Assembly: GCF_030733845.1 (NCBI RefSeq)
Contig: NZ_CP132311.1
Location: 2,917,501 to 2,981,500, forward strand
DNA from: Shinella zoogloeoides
GTDB lineage: Bacteria > Pseudomonadota > Alphaproteobacteria > Rhizobiales > Rhizobiaceae
Direction of reading: 5' to 3'
Length of the DNA: 64,000 bases
The notes under the pieces were generated by a model, which searched no databases, was not told the DNA's origin, and saw only the letters and a program-made list of their open reading frames with translations. Positions 25,256 through 33,510 of the stretch are shown here, piece by piece. Every line of letters begins with the position of its first letter. The stretch's first letter is position 1. Position numbers and translations under genes: made by a program.

Positions 25256-27580
25256 TCAGCTTCCGCCGGTGCGAAGCTGCGCCAGCGACATCATGATATC
25301 GGCGCTGATGCCGGCCGAGCCCGAGCCGCTCAGCACCGAAAGGGCGGGGTCGGTCGTGGTCTGGTTGTCGAGATCGTAGAGGACCGAGAACTTGACGATC
25401 ATCTTGGCGACCTTTTCCGGATCCTGCAGGTCCTTCAGCTCGAGATAGCGCTCGATCATGGTGGCCTGCGCGTCGATATCGGCGCTACCGATCTCGTCGG
25501 GCAACTGATAGAGCACCTTGAAGACCTCGAAGAGCGCGTCGTCGGCCAGGATGTCGTAGGGACTGGCGATCGCCCCCGCCTTGCGCTCGAAATAGAGGGC
25601 GAGGCGCACGCCGGCATTCTCGTTGCCGGCTTCCTCCTCCAGCATCTGGCGGACATGGCCGTCGATCGTCTCGTAGATGCCGCGGCGCGACTGGATCTGC
25701 GCGTCGTCGGACCGTTCGACCTGACCTTGCGCATTGAAGTTGAAGGAGGCGACGATCGCCCGATAGGCGCGGTCCTGCTGCTGGTTCGCAAAACTCTTGG
25801 GGTCGTCGAGGTCGGAGGTGAAGATCTTCTCCATGAAGGCCGCATCGACGCCTTCCGGATCGATGCCGTTCGCTTCAAGGACGAAGGCCACCAGGCGCTC
25901 GTCCGCCAAAAATTCCTTGACGGAGTCCACCTTCTGCATCTGGGCGGAGTAATACTTCGCCTCCTCTTCCGCCTTCTTCTTGTCGTCTTCCGTTCCGAAA
26001 CGGGATTTCTCCGACACATAGGCGCGCGACATCACGAGGATTTCGGATTCGGCCTGTGCCAGCTTCGGCGCGGTGATGTTGCCGTCCGAACCGAAATTGA
26101 ACGCCTTGGCCAGCTCGACGAACCGCTCGTCCTTCAACTGGTACACATAGCTCCTGGGATCGTTCAGGTCGCTCTTCAGCACGTTCTTGATGGTCAGCGT
26201 CGAGACCTTGGCCGGATCTAGGCCGAAGGCCTTCAACGCGAAGTCGTAGACCGTCGCCTCGCCCACGAATTCCTGCACGGTGTTCACCGCGCCGATCTGC
26301 GCCTTGAAGCGCTTGACGGCACGTTCGTCGGCCTCGTCGTCCTTGTCGTTGTAGTGGACCATGTAGCCGTTGGTCGCCGTGGCGGTCTGCGCCGCCGTCT
26401 GTGCCTTTGTGCCGGCCGCGAGCGTTCCGTCCTCCTCGAAGTTGAAGGCGGCCCGCAGGGCGATGTACTTCTCCTTGTCCTGTCCCCCGAACAGGTTGAT
26501 GTAGCTGTCGGGATTATCAGGGTCGGCATCGCTCGTCAGGATATTGGCGATCGTCGAACTGACGACGGACGCCTTGTTGAGGTCGAAGGCCACCTTGATA
26601 TAGTTCAGCATGCGCGGGTCGTTGACGAGGTCGTCCGCCGTGGCGATGTCGCCGATCCCGCTCTCGAAATACTCCTTGTTGAGCAATGCCGCCGCCGACG
26701 TCACGCGCGGATTGGAGAGCGTGTAGAGATCGGTCGTGCTGGCCTTCTGCCCGGCATTCTGCGCGGTGCCGGCGACGGCCGCGCCGTCGGTATGGAAGTT
26801 ATATGCCGAGGCCAGCGTCTGGTACTTCTCCACATTGGCGATGACGGCCTGCTGCTGCACGATTTCCGCCTGGAGCTGCTGGATGCGGGCCGCATTGGCG
26901 CTGTTGGACGGCAGGCCCGCCAGTTCCTCGCTCGCCGCCTCGATGGCCGCCGCGGCGGCCGTCGCCAGCGGGGCGAGTTCCGTGTTGAAATAGCTCGCGG
27001 GATTGTCGAGGTCGCTCGTCAGCACGCCGCGGATCGTCTGGCGCGAATAGGTGTTGGGGTCGATGCCGAAGGCCGTGAACATGTAGCTGCGCAGGCGATC
27101 GTTGTTGATGAGCTGGTCGACGCTCGTCACCGTGTCGATGGCTATATTGTAGTAGCGCGTCTCTTCCTTGATCGCGGCGCCGGCATTGGCGGCAGTTGCG
27201 GAATAGAGGCCGATGACCTCGTCGAGCTGCGCCTCGGTCTGCGCCACGGCCGTCGAGGAGGCGAAGCTGAAGGCGCTGGCAAAACCGCGATAGCGCTCGT
27301 CCGTCAGCTTGTTCGCGAAACTGTTTGCGTCGGTGAGGTCGCTTTCCAGCACCTTGCGCATAAAAGCCTTGGCATAGGTCATCTCCTCGATGCCGTAGGC
27401 TTTCATGGCATAGGAATAGAGCCGGTAGTCGTCGAGGAACTCGTCGACCGACGTCACCTTGCCGATGGTCTCCTTGTAATAGGCCGCCTCGCGCGCATTG
27501 GTCGTCTCGCTGGCCGTGCGGTTCAGCGACTTCAACATATCCTTCGCGATGAGGTTGTAGCTCGTATAGGTCGACAGCAT
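25256..27580 (-). CDS. large DUF1217-type repeat protein (possible flagellum-related)
   Basis: The 774-residue, mainly helical protein is built from five full tandem units of about 85-150 residues plus a partial sixth. Each has the pattern 'tVtSVDeFLdDyRLysYalkAFGId' then 'i..vL.SDLdDPrSyan.l.DeRy..la.AFNF'. Examples of the unit core are DEFLDDYRLYSYAMKAYGI and KEFLADERLVAFVLEANGI. This matches the DUF1217 family found in Rhizobiales, one member of which lies in flagellar clusters; function is unknown. No signal peptide is seen. The start at 27580 follows GGAAGGA by 11 bases, better than the ATG 24 bases upstream. It is convergent with the flavoenzyme gene, 3 bases apart. Confidence 0.75.
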   Translation of the reverse strand: MLSTYTSYNLIAKDMLKSLNRTASETTNAREAAYYKETIGKVTSVDEFLDDYRLYSYAMKAYGIEEMTYAKAFMRKVLESDLTDANSFANKLTDERYRGFASAFSFASSTAVAQTEAQLDEVIGLYSATAANAGAAIKEETRYYNIAIDTVTSVDQLINNDRLRSYMFTAFGIDPNTYSRQTIRGVLTSDLDNPASYFNTELAPLATAAAAAIEAASEELAGLPSNSANAARIQQLQAEIVQQQAVIANVEKYQTLASAYNFHTDGAAVAGTAQNAGQKASTTDLYTLSNPRVTSAAALLNKEYFESGIGDIATADDLVNDPRMLNYIKVAFDLNKASVVSSTIANILTSDADPDNPDSYINLFGGQDKEKYIALRAAFNFEEDGTLAAGTKAQTAAQTATATNGYMVHYNDKDDEADERAVKRFKAQIGAVNTVQEFVGEATVYDFALKAFGLDPAKVSTLTIKNVLKSDLNDPRSYVYQLKDERFVELAKAFNFGSDGNITAPKLAQAESEILVMSRAYVSEKSRFGTEDDKKKAEEEAKYYSAQMQKVDSVKEFLADERLVAFVLEANGIDPEGVDAAFMEKIFTSDLDDPKSFANQQQDRAYRAIVASFNFNAQGQVERSDDAQIQSRRGIYETIDGHVRQMLEEEAGNENAGVRLALYFERKAGAIASPYDILADDALFEVFKVLYQLPDEIGSADIDAQATMIERYLELKDLQDPEKVAKMIVKFSVLYDLDNQTTTDPALSVLSGSGSAGISADIMMSLAQLRTGGS

Positions 27581-27727
27581 CGGAAAACCGTTCCTTCCAG
27601 TCATCGGCCGGTCATCGACACGCCGATCGTCGGCATTGTCGCGCGCGAGGCTTGTCCCGGCCTGTCGGGAAGGCGGTTCAAATGCGGCTGGCGGCGTTCA
27701 CGTCTCCTAAACCCTAGCCCGTTCGGT

Positions 27728-27740
27728 TTTGCTAACCATC
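27728..27740 (+). promoter_or_regulatory. shared promoter 13-mer, CtrA half-site-like
   Basis: TTTGCTAACCATC occurs here and again, identically, at 30667-30679, each time upstream of a small plus-strand gene. It resembles the TTAACCAT half-site of the alphaproteobacterial cell-cycle regulator CtrA. The link is inference. Confidence 0.3.
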
Positions 27741-27875
27741 AGGAACTGCAAAGTTTTCTTAACCGCAATTTTTAAGCGGCATGGAAGGGGGCGCGCCTAT
27801 TCTCCCCCTCAGAGGACGAAAAGTCCCGATGAGAAGACCGGACACCGGCTCTCAAGGAAAACAAGGGCGAAAGAC

Positions 27876-28439
27876 ATGCTGAACACCGTTTCCAAGCCGG
27901 CCTGGGCCGGCACCACGCTCCGGCTCGATCCCAAGCGCTTCCCGCAGCAGGTGACGTTCGAGCTGCGGACGGAAGGAACCAACGCCACCATCACCCTCGA
28001 CGAGCGCGGCGCGGTCCTGCGCAAAGTTCTGCCATCGAGCGGCCTGCCGCTGTCCATCGCCCTGCCGGCCCGCGCCTTCAAGGGCGTCGCCGCCCGCGCC
28101 ATCGACCATGGCAATGGCGACGTCACCGTGACGCTGGAACTGCACCACGACGATCCGGACCTCTGCATCCCGCTGCTGGTGGCACACGACCTGTGCGACA
28201 TCGCCGCCGACTGGCGCAGCTGGGCGGACGCCTACCGCATCCCCATGCTGATGGTGGAAGCCGACGGCGTCGCCCGCCCGCTCGACGATCACCTGACGCC
28301 CGGCAGCAGCCCCGCCAAACCGCGCCGCCGCCATTCCTATTTCGCCGACCGCCGCCCCCGCTTCCTCGTGCGCCGCACGACCGGCAAGCTCGGCGTCCAG
28401 ATGAAGATCGACGGCCGGGAGATCATCGCCCGGCGTTGA
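27876..28439 (+). CDS. conserved hypothetical protein (rhizobial, DUF6101-like)
   Basis: The 187-residue protein shows no signal peptide or membrane segment. A beta-rich first part (about 15-110, with FELRTEGTNATITLDERGAV) is followed by a helical piece and a strongly basic tail (KPRRRHSYFADRRPRFLVRR). Its size and basic C-terminus fit a family annotated as DUF6101 in rhizobia; I am not certain of the number. The start at 27876 was chosen for AAGGGCG shortly upstream; the open frame reaches 49 codons further 5' through a region with non-coding composition. A strong terminator follows the stop, so it is transcribed alone. Confidence 0.7.
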   Translation: MLNTVSKPAWAGTTLRLDPKRFPQQVTFELRTEGTNATITLDERGAVLRKVLPSSGLPLSIALPARAFKGVAARAIDHGNGDVTVTLELHHDDPDLCIPLLVAHDLCDIAADWRSWADAYRIPMLMVEADGVARPLDDHLTPGSSPAKPRRRHSYFADRRPRFLVRRTTGKLGVQMKIDGREIIARR

Positions 28440-28460
28440 AGCGATACGACTGACCTCCGG

Positions 28461-28491
28461 AAAGCCGGCCGTTCCCTGCGGCCGGCTTTTT
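28461..28491 (+). terminator. Rho-independent terminator after the 187-residue hypothetical gene
   Basis: An 11-bp stem, AAAGCCGGCCG/CGGCCGGCTTT, encloses TTCCCTG and runs into a T tract ending at 28491. It lies 21 bases past the stop codon. Confidence 0.9.
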
Positions 28492-28577
28492 CATGTTCCC
28501 TGTTCCCTCCGGAACATCGCCATTGCCTGCGGCGTGGGAAAGAGCGTCCGACAAACGAACGCAGGGACACGCACGTC

Positions 28578-28739
28578 ATGGCAAAGCTCTTCACCACCCT
28601 CCTCATCCATATCCGCAAGGCCGATGCCGCGATCGTCGCGCGCGGACGCCCGCCGCGGCGCGGCTTCGAGCTTGCCCTGCATCCGGCAACGCTCAGAAGG
28701 ACCGGCGAGCGCCCGCAGCTGGCGGTGCGCTCCCGCTAG
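28578..28739 (+). CDS. small basic protein of unknown function (53 residues)
   Basis: An ATG at 28578 opens a 53-codon frame ending in TAG, with strong G/C third-position bias across its length, like the neighbouring real genes. The protein is basic (about a dozen Arg/Lys) with a short hydrophobic start, MAKLFTTLLIHIRKADAAIV. It sits between a terminator and the convergent ubiA gene, whose stop codon is 4 bases further on. A ribosome site is only weak (AGGGA about 11 bases upstream). No family is recognised, and it could still be chance. Confidence 0.5.
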   Translation: MAKLFTTLLIHIRKADAAIVARGRPPRRGFELALHPATLRRTGERPQLAVRSR

Positions 28740-28742
28740 GGG

Positions 28743-29696
28743 TCAGGCGAAGGGAATGGCGACGGCCAGCGCGAGGAAGATGGCAAAGCCGACGAAGTGG
28801 TTGAACTTGAACAGCGCCAGGCACTGCACGGGATCGTCTATGTCGAGCGTCCTGATCTGCCAGGCGAGCATCGCCGCCGCCACTGCGAGGCCGAGCCAGG
28901 CGACGATGCCGACATCAGCCAGGAAGAAGGAAAGCGCCATCAGCACGACCGTCAGCCCGTAGAGGCCGACGAGCCATTGCCGCGTCTTCTCGCCGAACAG
29001 GCGCGCGGTGGAACGCACGCCGATCAGCGCGTCGTCTTCCTTGTCCTGGTGGGCGTAGATCGTGTCGTAGCCGATCGTCCAGGCGATGGCGGCGATGTAA
29101 AGCGCGACGGGCGCGACCGAAAGCGTGCCGAACGCCGCCGCCCAGCCCATCAGCGCGCCCCAGGAAAAGGCCATGCCGAGGAAGAATTGCGGCCAGTCGG
29201 TGAAGCGCTTGGCGAAGGGATAGATCGCGACGATCAGCAGCGAGGCGATGCCGAGCCCGATGGTGAAGAGATTGAATTGCAGGAGGACGACAAGACCGAC
29301 CAGCGCCTGCAGCAGGATGAAGATCTTCGCCTGCCGGCGCGTGACGCGGCCGGACGGCAGCGGGCGCGAGCGGGTGCGCGCCACCGCCTGGTCGATCTCG
29401 TGATCGACGAGATCGTTATAGGTGCAGCCGGCGCCGCGCATGGCGACGGCGCCGATGAAGAATAGGAAAAGGTGCACGAGGAAACGCAGCCAGTCGAACG
29501 TGCCGGCTGCCGCCGCCACATTCGCCGCGAGCGCCGCCGACCAGAGGCAGGGCCATAACAGGAGCTGCCAGCCGATTGGCCGGTCCCAGCGGGCAAGCTG
29601 CGCATAGGGCCAGAGACCGCGCGGCAGGGCGCGGTAGACCCAGTTGTCGGAGGGCGCATCGGCGACGCGGCCGGAATCGGACGGAGAGCTGATCAT
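28743..29696 (-). CDS. ubiA: 4-hydroxybenzoate polyprenyltransferase
   Basis: Transfers the polyprenyl chain to 4-hydroxybenzoate in the inner membrane, an early committed step of ubiquinone synthesis. The 317-residue protein has about eight hydrophobic helices and both aspartate-rich prenyl-diphosphate motifs: YNDLVDHEID (residues 93-102) and the second DxxxD in YAHQDKEDDALIGVRSTA (about 206-223). Length fits UbiA. I start at the ATG at 29696; a TTG five codons upstream is the only alternative and neither has a strong ribosome site. It is convergent with the small ORF and co-directional with the MipA-like gene 75 bases upstream. Confidence 0.93.
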   Translation of the reverse strand: MISSPSDSGRVADAPSDNWVYRALPRGLWPYAQLARWDRPIGWQLLLWPCLWSAALAANVAAAAGTFDWLRFLVHLFLFFIGAVAMRGAGCTYNDLVDHEIDQAVARTRSRPLPSGRVTRRQAKIFILLQALVGLVVLLQFNLFTIGLGIASLLIVAIYPFAKRFTDWPQFFLGMAFSWGALMGWAAAFGTLSVAPVALYIAAIAWTIGYDTIYAHQDKEDDALIGVRSTARLFGEKTRQWLVGLYGLTVVLMALSFFLADVGIVAWLGLAVAAAMLAWQIRTLDIDDPVQCLALFKFNHFVGFAIFLALAVAIPFA

Positions 29697-29771
29697 GCAT
29701 CTCAATCGCAAGCCGCCCGCCGCCGGTCAAGCCGGCACGACGTCGCGCCCGCTCGTGCCCGACACAAATGC

Positions 29772-30581
29772 TCAGGGAAGCGTGAAATCGAAGCGGTAGG
29801 TCGCCGAAACACCGACCAGGAACTGATCGCGGTCGCCACGCGCCTGGACGAGGCTAGAATCAGCCGCCGAGCCGACGAGGCGCTTGTATTCGGCAAAGGC
29901 GCTGGTCTCGATCTTCTCGTTGACCTGCCAGGTGATCGCCGCGCCGGCACCGACCGAATGAATGCCGCCGTCCGGATCGTAGGCGGCAAGGCCCGAGGCC
30001 GCGGTCTGGCTCGGCTTCACGCCGTAATAGGCGTCCATATAGTCCTTCGAGGCGAGCGTCAGGCGCGGGCCGGCGGAGATGCGCACATCCGGCCGCACAT
30101 CGACGAAGGCATCGGCCGCGACATCCGCCACGACGCCGTGATGGCTGCGGATGCCGTGGCGCACTTCGCCGCGCACGCGCAGCCAGTCCGTCGGGTAGAC
30201 TTCCGCGAAGGCGCCGAGCTCGCCACCGAACTTCACCGGCGTCAGGCCCCTGAGATCGTCGGAATCGTCCTCGTCGCGCGGCATGACCAGCTTGCCGGTG
30301 GCGCCGGCGCGGAAGGCGCCGCTGTCGATGAGCGCGAAGGACGGATTGTCGTTGCGCGAGGAGAAGCGGACCGTGCTGCCGGCCTTGCCGAGCGAGATCA
30401 TCGGCGTGACCTGGAAGAGGTATTTCTTGGCGCCCTCGTAGCGCGGCGCGGCAAAGCCGGCAGCGCCGACCTTCAGATACCAGTCACCGGACCAGAAATA
30501 ACCGCCCTCGCCGGCAAGGGCGGAAACAGACGCAAGAAGAAGGGCGGCCGCAGTCATTGCGGTCGTTGCACGGATACTCAA
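29772..30581 (-). CDS. MipA/OmpV-family outer membrane protein
   Basis: The 269-residue protein has a signal peptide (TAMTAAALLLASVSALAGEG) followed by alternating-residue beta strands that end in YRFDFTLP, with a C-terminal-type aromatic strand signature expected of an outer-membrane barrel. DWYLKVGAAGFAAPRYEGAK near the mature start is the typical MipA/OmpV opening. Known members act as porin-like or scaffold proteins for murein hydrolases; the role here is unknown. The start is best placed at a TTG at 30581, because GAGGA stands 8 bases before it. A GTG at 30608 lacks a ribosome site and would delay the signal peptide. Confidence 0.82.
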   Translation of the reverse strand: MSIRATTAMTAAALLLASVSALAGEGGYFWSGDWYLKVGAAGFAAPRYEGAKKYLFQVTPMISLGKAGSTVRFSSRNDNPSFALIDSGAFRAGATGKLVMPRDEDDSDDLRGLTPVKFGGELGAFAEVYPTDWLRVRGEVRHGIRSHHGVVADVAADAFVDVRPDVRISAGPRLTLASKDYMDAYYGVKPSQTAASGLAAYDPDGGIHSVGAGAAITWQVNEKIETSAFAEYKRLVGSAADSSLVQARGDRDQFLVGVSATYRFDFTLP

Positions 30582-30666
30582 AACACAATCCTCGCTTTGC
30601 CGGCGCACCCGCCGCGGGCTGCCGAAACCATTGATTGCATGAACATTAGCCCTGTTTCATTACCGC

Positions 30667-30679
30667 TTTGCTAACCATC
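30667..30679 (+). promoter_or_regulatory. second copy of the 13-mer TTTGCTAACCATC
   Basis: Identical to 27728-27740. It lies 72 bases upstream of the 79-residue gene at 30751. Confidence 0.3.
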
Positions 30680-30750
30680 GCCGACATGCCGCCGCTGGAA
30701 CGATTCGGTCCAGTTTGCGTTTTTCGGCCGATGAAACAAGGATTTTTCCG

Positions 30751-30990
30751 ATGACAGTCAGCACGATGGAACTGAAGCTCCAGGCAATTCGCGACGATTC
30801 CGGCCTTTCCCGCAAGGAGAAGATCGCCAAGCTCGAAAAGCTGCGCACCGAAGCCCGCGCCCTCCAGCGCGCGGCGACCGAAAGCACGATGGTGGAGGAT
30901 GACGGCTGGTACGAGGACGTGCACCTGATCGACACGGAGCTGGAAAACCTCGGCCGCAGCGTCGAGGAAAAGGGCGCCGCGACGCTCTGA
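30751..30990 (+). CDS. small conserved hypothetical protein (79 residues)
   Basis: An acidic, helix-rich 79-residue protein with heptad-like spacing in LSRKEKIAKLEKLRTEARAL (about 19-38), suggesting a short coiled coil, and an acidic tail containing DDGWYEDVHLID. The ATG at 30751 follows AAGGA by about 10 bases; the frame opens 12 codons earlier but without a ribosome site. Codon use is typical of the genome. No function is recognised. It precedes purD by 75 bases on the same strand and could be co-transcribed. Confidence 0.7.
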   Translation: MTVSTMELKLQAIRDDSGLSRKEKIAKLEKLRTEARALQRAATESTMVEDDGWYEDVHLIDTELENLGRSVEEKGAATL

Positions 30991-31065
30991 GGCCTTGCAG
31001 GCCTTGACCTTTCAGCCCCGCCCCCTTAACCCGCCTGCAACGAAGGACAGGTCGAGGGCACGGGC

Positions 31066-32337
31066 ATGAAGGTTCTGTTGATCGGATCGGGCGGACGCGA
31101 GCACGCCCTTGCCTGGAAACTGGCGCAATCGCCCCGCCTCACCACGCTCTATGCCGCGCCCGGCAATCCCGGCATCGCCGAATGCGCGACGCTCGTTTCC
31201 CTCGACATAGACGATCACGCCGCGGTCTGCGCCTTCTGCAAGGAGAACGGCGTGAGCTTCGTCGTCGTCGGCCCGGAAGCGCCGCTCGTCGCTGGCCTCG
31301 CCGATGTGCTGCGGGCTGACGGCATCGACGTCTTCGGTCCCTCGGCCGCCGCCGCCCAGCTCGAAGGCTCCAAGGGCTTCACCAAGGATCTCTGCGCCAA
31401 ATACGACATCCCGACCGGCGCCTACCGGCGCTTCACCGATGCCGCCGCCGCCCGCGCCTATGTCGAGGCCGAGGGCGCGCCGATCGTCATCAAGGCGGAC
31501 GGCCTTGCCGCCGGCAAGGGCGTGACCGTCGCCATGACGCTCGACGAGGCGCTCGCCGCCGTGGACGACTGCTTCGACGGCGCTTTCGGCGCGGCCGGCG
31601 CGGAAGTCGTCGTGGAGGCTTTCCTCGACGGCGAGGAGGCGAGCTTCTTCTGCCTTTGCGACGGCGTCAACGCACTGCCGCTCGCCTCCGCGCAGGATCA
31701 CAAGCGCGTCGGCGACGGCGATACCGGCCCGAACACCGGCGGCATGGGCGCCTATTCGCCGGCCCCGGTGATGTCGCCTGACATGGTCGAGCGCACGATG
31801 AAGGAGATCATCGAGCCGACGATCCGCGGCATGGCGAAAGACGGCCATCCCTTCCAGGGCGTGCTCTTCGCCGGCCTGATGATCACCGCCAAGGGCCCCG
31901 AGCTCATAGAATACAATGTGCGTTTCGGCGATCCGGAATGCCAGGTGCTGATGATGCGGCTTGAAAGCGACCTCCTGCCGATCCTCCATGCAGCGGCGAC
32001 CGGACGGCTCGACACGGTCTCCGCAAAATGGCGCGACGCGCCGGCGCTCACCGTCGTCATGGCCTCGAAGGGCTATCCGGGCGCCTACGAGAAGAACACG
32101 CCGATCCTTTCGCTGCCGGCCGACGACGCCGGCACCAAGGTGTTCCATGCCGGCACAGCCCTGAAGGACGGCTCGCTGGTCGCCACCGGCGGGCGTGTGC
32201 TCAATGTTACGGCCGTGGCCCCGACCGTCGCGGCGGCGCAAAGCGCGGCCTATCAGGCGCTCGATCGGGTAAAATGGGAGAACGGCTTCTGCCGTCGCGA
32301 CATCGGCTGGCGTGCCGTGGCCCGCGAACAGGCCTGA
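31066..32337 (+). CDS. purD: phosphoribosylamine-glycine ligase (GAR synthetase)
   Basis: Joins glycine to phosphoribosylamine with ATP in the second step of purine synthesis. The 423-residue protein starts [20 protein letters not shown], the standard GARS N-domain, then shows [17 protein letters not shown] (about 66-82), the ATP-grasp core with [14 protein letters not shown] (about 143-156) and [20 protein letters not shown] (about 212-231), and [14 protein letters not shown], the catalytic Mg-binding strand. Length and order match the family. A GGTCGAGGGCACGGGC leader precedes the ATG. No PurR-like site was seen. Confidence 0.97.
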   Translation: MKVLLIGSGGREHALAWKLAQSPRLTTLYAAPGNPGIAECATLVSLDIDDHAAVCAFCKENGVSFVVVGPEAPLVAGLADVLRADGIDVFGPSAAAAQLEGSKGFTKDLCAKYDIPTGAYRRFTDAAAARAYVEAEGAPIVIKADGLAAGKGVTVAMTLDEALAAVDDCFDGAFGAAGAEVVVEAFLDGEEASFFCLCDGVNALPLASAQDHKRVGDGDTGPNTGGMGAYSPAPVMSPDMVERTMKEIIEPTIRGMAKDGHPFQGVLFAGLMITAKGPELIEYNVRFGDPECQVLMMRLESDLLPILHAAATGRLDTVSAKWRDAPALTVVMASKGYPGAYEKNTPILSLPADDAGTKVFHAGTALKDGSLVATGGRVLNVTAVAPTVAAAQSAAYQALDRVKWENGFCRRDIGWRAVAREQA

Positions 32338-32442
32338 ACGTCGGGGTGAAAAACACCCGGTAGATCAAATTTTACCATTTCCCCTGACGGGACCGTAACC
32401 GGCGCGCGCTATTCTCCCTTCAACGATAAGGGAGTTCCGTTG

Positions 32443-32901
32443 ATGCGTACCCTGCTGCCGACCCTTGCCCTGATACTGCTTGCCGCCCCCGCCTTTGCGG
32501 ATTCGATCCAGCCGGTCGCCGGCGCGGTTTCGGCCGGCAGCATCGAGACGATCCGCTGCACCGACTGCCCGACGCTCAAGGAAAAGCTCAAGGCCGCGAC
32601 CTATCACGTCGATGCCATCGAACCCGGCACGCAGAAGGTCGAGGTTCGCGAGGAGAACGGCGAGCGCAAGATCTTCCGCACCGAAGCCTGGATGGGCGGC
32701 TCGCCCGTGCTGTTCGTCAGCAAGGCACCTGCTGAAGCCGTCGAGGCTGCCGACGCGGACAAGCCGGGCGATACGCTGACGGTGGATGCGAGCGCCAAGA
32801 CCAGCGCGCTCAACGAAGGCGCCGCACGGCAGGCGACTGAGGCCTCGATGACGGGCTCACGCGAGTTTGATCCGGAAACGTTTGAACTTCGGCTCAACTA
32901 G
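32443..32901 (+). CDS. exported hypothetical protein
   Basis: The 152-residue protein has a clean signal peptide (MRTLLPTLALILLAAPAFA, cleavage before DSIQ) and a mature part with one CxxC-like pair, IRCTDCPTLKEKL (about 37-49). A strand-rich middle includes TQKVEVREENGERKIFRTEAW. No known domain is recognised. The CTDC pair could bind metal or form a disulfide in the periplasm. AAGGGAG lies 8 bases before the ATG at 32443; a TTG one codon earlier is an unlikely alternative start. Confidence 0.7.
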   Translation: MRTLLPTLALILLAAPAFADSIQPVAGAVSAGSIETIRCTDCPTLKEKLKAATYHVDAIEPGTQKVEVREENGERKIFRTEAWMGGSPVLFVSKAPAEAVEAADADKPGDTLTVDASAKTSALNEGAARQATEASMTGSREFDPETFELRLN

Positions 32902-32970
32902 GCCCATATTGGAGGAGCCCTGCCTCTCAGTCCCTCCAGGCTGACAGGAATCCGCAAAAGCGGACGTTTG

Positions 32971-32994
32971 CGCCCCTGACCTCAAGCAGGGGCG
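32971..32994. terminator. hairpin between convergent genes, possible bidirectional terminator
   Basis: CGCCCCTG/CAGGGGCG (32971-32978 and 32987-32994) forms an 8-bp stem with an 8-base loop between the convergent genes ending at 32901 and 33003. There is no clear T tract on either strand, so termination by this hairpin is uncertain. Confidence 0.4.
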
Positions 32995-33002
32995 TACGCG
33001 TA

Positions 33003-33497
33003 TCAGCCGCCTTCCCCCAGATCGCTGACGAGACGGTCGACTTCGCGGTCGGAATAGACGGCGATGCCGTTGCGGCGCAGAAGGGCCGCCGTCACCCCCT
33101 GGCCCGCATGCCGGGCACCGGAAAACGTACCGTCATAGACAAAGCCGGACCCGCAGGACGGGCTGCCATCGATGAGCAGCGCATGCCGGCAGCCGTTTTT
33201 GCGCGCGATGGCAAGGGCGATGCGCGCGCCGTCGATATAGGCGGCCGAGACATCCCCGCCGGAAATTTCCAACACCCGCGCCCGCCCGTCGAGCACATCT
33301 TCGCCGCCCATCCCGCCTTCGATCTCAGCCGGCGGCCGGGGCACCTGGAACCCGCCGGCCAATTCCGGACAGAGCGTCACCAACCGCCCCTCCGCCCTCC
33401 AGCGATCGACCGCATCATGCAGCAGGGGTTTCGCCGATCCGTTGTAACGGACCGGCAGACCGGCAAGGCAGGCGCTGATGAGGATGTTGCCGGCCAT
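33003..33497 (-). CDS. DUF523-family protein
   Basis: The 164-residue protein shows the family's ordered cysteine motifs: ILISACLAGLPVRYNG near the N-terminus, LCPELAGGFQVPRPPAEI in the middle and LLIDGSPSCGSGFVYDGTF near residue 115. These conserved cysteines suggest a metal or thiol-based function, but none is established. The start at 33497 is set by GAGGAG 9 bases upstream; the open frame runs further 5' antisense-like through glyS codons and is not coding. It follows glyS by 13 bases and is probably translated from the same message. Confidence 0.85.
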   Translation of the reverse strand: MAGNILISACLAGLPVRYNGSAKPLLHDAVDRWRAEGRLVTLCPELAGGFQVPRPPAEIEGGMGGEDVLDGRARVLEISGGDVSAAYIDGARIALAIARKNGCRHALLIDGSPSCGSGFVYDGTFSGARHAGQGVTAALLRRNGIAVYSDREVDRLVSDLGEGG

Positions 33498-33510
33498 CAG
33501 CGCCCACTCC

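Noticed and set aside
32344..32358. Hairpin GGGTG-AAAAA-CACCC after purD as a terminator
   Set aside because: Five base pairs and no directly following T tract; too weak to call.
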